This document shows, one piece after another, positions 6,415 through 6,778 of a stretch of DNA of 6,778 nucleotides (its first letter is position 1; the number at the start of each line of letters is the position of its first letter). The stretch comes from CAYLNH01 sp964384625 (GTDB taxonomy: Bacteria > Verrucomicrobiota > Lentisphaeria > JABSQK01): NCBI GenBank assembly GCA_964384625.1, contig CAYLNH010000339.1, positions 1 to 6,778 on the forward strand. The letters run 5' to 3'. The position numbers and the translations under genes were made by a program. The notes under the pieces are model-generated. The model ran no database searches, was not told the DNA's origin, and was given only the letters and a program-made list of their open reading frames with translations.

Positions 6415-6641
6415 AAACAAAGGGGAAATATCCGTTCGGCCGCAAGGAAGGGCTGACGCTGGAATTCAAGCGGGCAAGCAACCGCCTGCCGTCGAACTTC
6501 TTCGATACGGTTTGCGCGTTCCTGAACATGGATGGCGGGCTGATCGTGCTCGGTGTGGAAGATGATGGTACGAACTTACAGCCCCGGAGGGGTGCAACAT
6601 ACCAGCCCGGGACAGCGCCCCGGAAAACGAGGCGACAATAA
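6411..6641 (+). pseudogene. Schlafen/AlbA_2-type gene, interrupted by a repeat array
   Basis: The first 56 codons match the start of the AlbA_2 (Schlafen) domain: EGLTLEFKRA (residues 13-22), LPSNFFDTVCAFLN (26-39), DGG (41-43) and GVEDDG (48-53). The family pattern is an E-x-LEFK start, an AFxN-x-xGG core and a GVxDDG turn. Such proteins often continue to an ATPase or helix-turn-helix region of several hundred residues and are found as regulators or in defence and mobile contexts. Here the family sequence stops just after GVEDDG. The last 20 codons are read from the 67-bp repeat array to a TAA at 6639-6641, leaving 76 residues. The rest may resume beyond the window or be lost. Confidence 0.75.
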
Positions 6642-6778
6642 ACAAAAGCCCCGAAGGGGCGACATATACCAGCCCAGGGCAGTGCCCCGGGAAACGAGAC
6701 GACAATAAACAAAAGCCCTGAACGGGCGACATATACCAGCCCAGGGCAGTGCCCCGGGAAACGAGACGACAATAAACA
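6581..6778. repeat. 67-bp tandem repeat array with conserved hairpins
   Basis: Three head-to-tail units lie at 6581-6647, 6648-6714 and 6715-6778 (the last cut by the window end), with a period of exactly 67 bp and no spacers. Units 2 and 3 differ at two of 64 positions; unit 1 differs from unit 2 at ten. Each begins with a small hairpin (GCCCC-GAA-GGGGC in unit 2) and contains a second GC-rich dyad (CCCAGGGCAGTGCCCCGGG in unit 2), ending in an A-rich GACAATAAACAAAA tail. The two changes between units 2 and 3 open the last base pair of the first hairpin, leaving a four-pair stem. Similar arrays are, from memory, frequent in PVC-group genomes. The array begins inside the AlbA_2 gene. Confidence 0.92.

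Noticed and set aside
6581..6778. CRISPR array
   Set aside because: The 67-bp units are contiguous and nearly identical with no unique spacers between them, and no cas gene is present.

Overview
The window is GC-rich bacterial DNA dominated by one minus-strand operon, transcribed from about 6062 down to 447. In order it encodes a TonB-dependent outer-membrane receptor, a small membrane protein fitting an ECF transporter S component, a fused double ATPase, an EcfT scaffold and, after a repeat-filled gap, an FmdE-family protein. The TonB receptor shows a Gram-negative cell envelope. Three unrelated non-coding repeat families sit at gene edges. From memory, the octamer-type repeats and the 67-bp GC-hairpin arrays resemble elements common in PVC-group genomes (Kiritimatiellota, Lentisphaerota, Planctomycetota). 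That placement is an inference and could not be tested here.

Layout. Positions 1-446 hold no complete gene: a 20-bp perfect inverted repeat (158-245) abuts a coding-like 3' gene fragment on the plus strand. The FmdE gene (447-1037) is separated from ecfT (1204-1926) by a perfect 59-bp tandem duplication built from an octamer and a 35-bp block. The genes ecfT, ATPase (1916-3265), S component (3262-3843) and receptor (3847-5979) overlap or nearly touch, so they should be co-transcribed and translationally coupled. A good sigma70-type promoter lies at 6068-6095, followed in the leader by a dyad (6032-6056) and a third related half-site. On the plus strand near the right end, a short gene tail overlaps by ATGA with a Schlafen/AlbA_2-type gene. 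That gene loses its family sequence exactly where a 67-bp tandem repeat array begins; the array runs off the window.

Functional reading. The receptor would carry a scarce ligand across the outer membrane with TonB energy, and the S component, with EcfT and the double ATPase, would carry it across the inner membrane. ECF systems import vitamins, cofactor precursors and transition metals. The FmdE neighbour, with its conserved Cys/His residues and zinc-ribbon-like tail, points to a metal, metal chelate or metallocofactor. The substrate cannot be read from the sequence. No periplasmic binding protein is encoded here, as expected for an ECF system. The operon is the most interesting biology in the window; the repeat-interrupted AlbA_2 gene and the leader half-sites come next.
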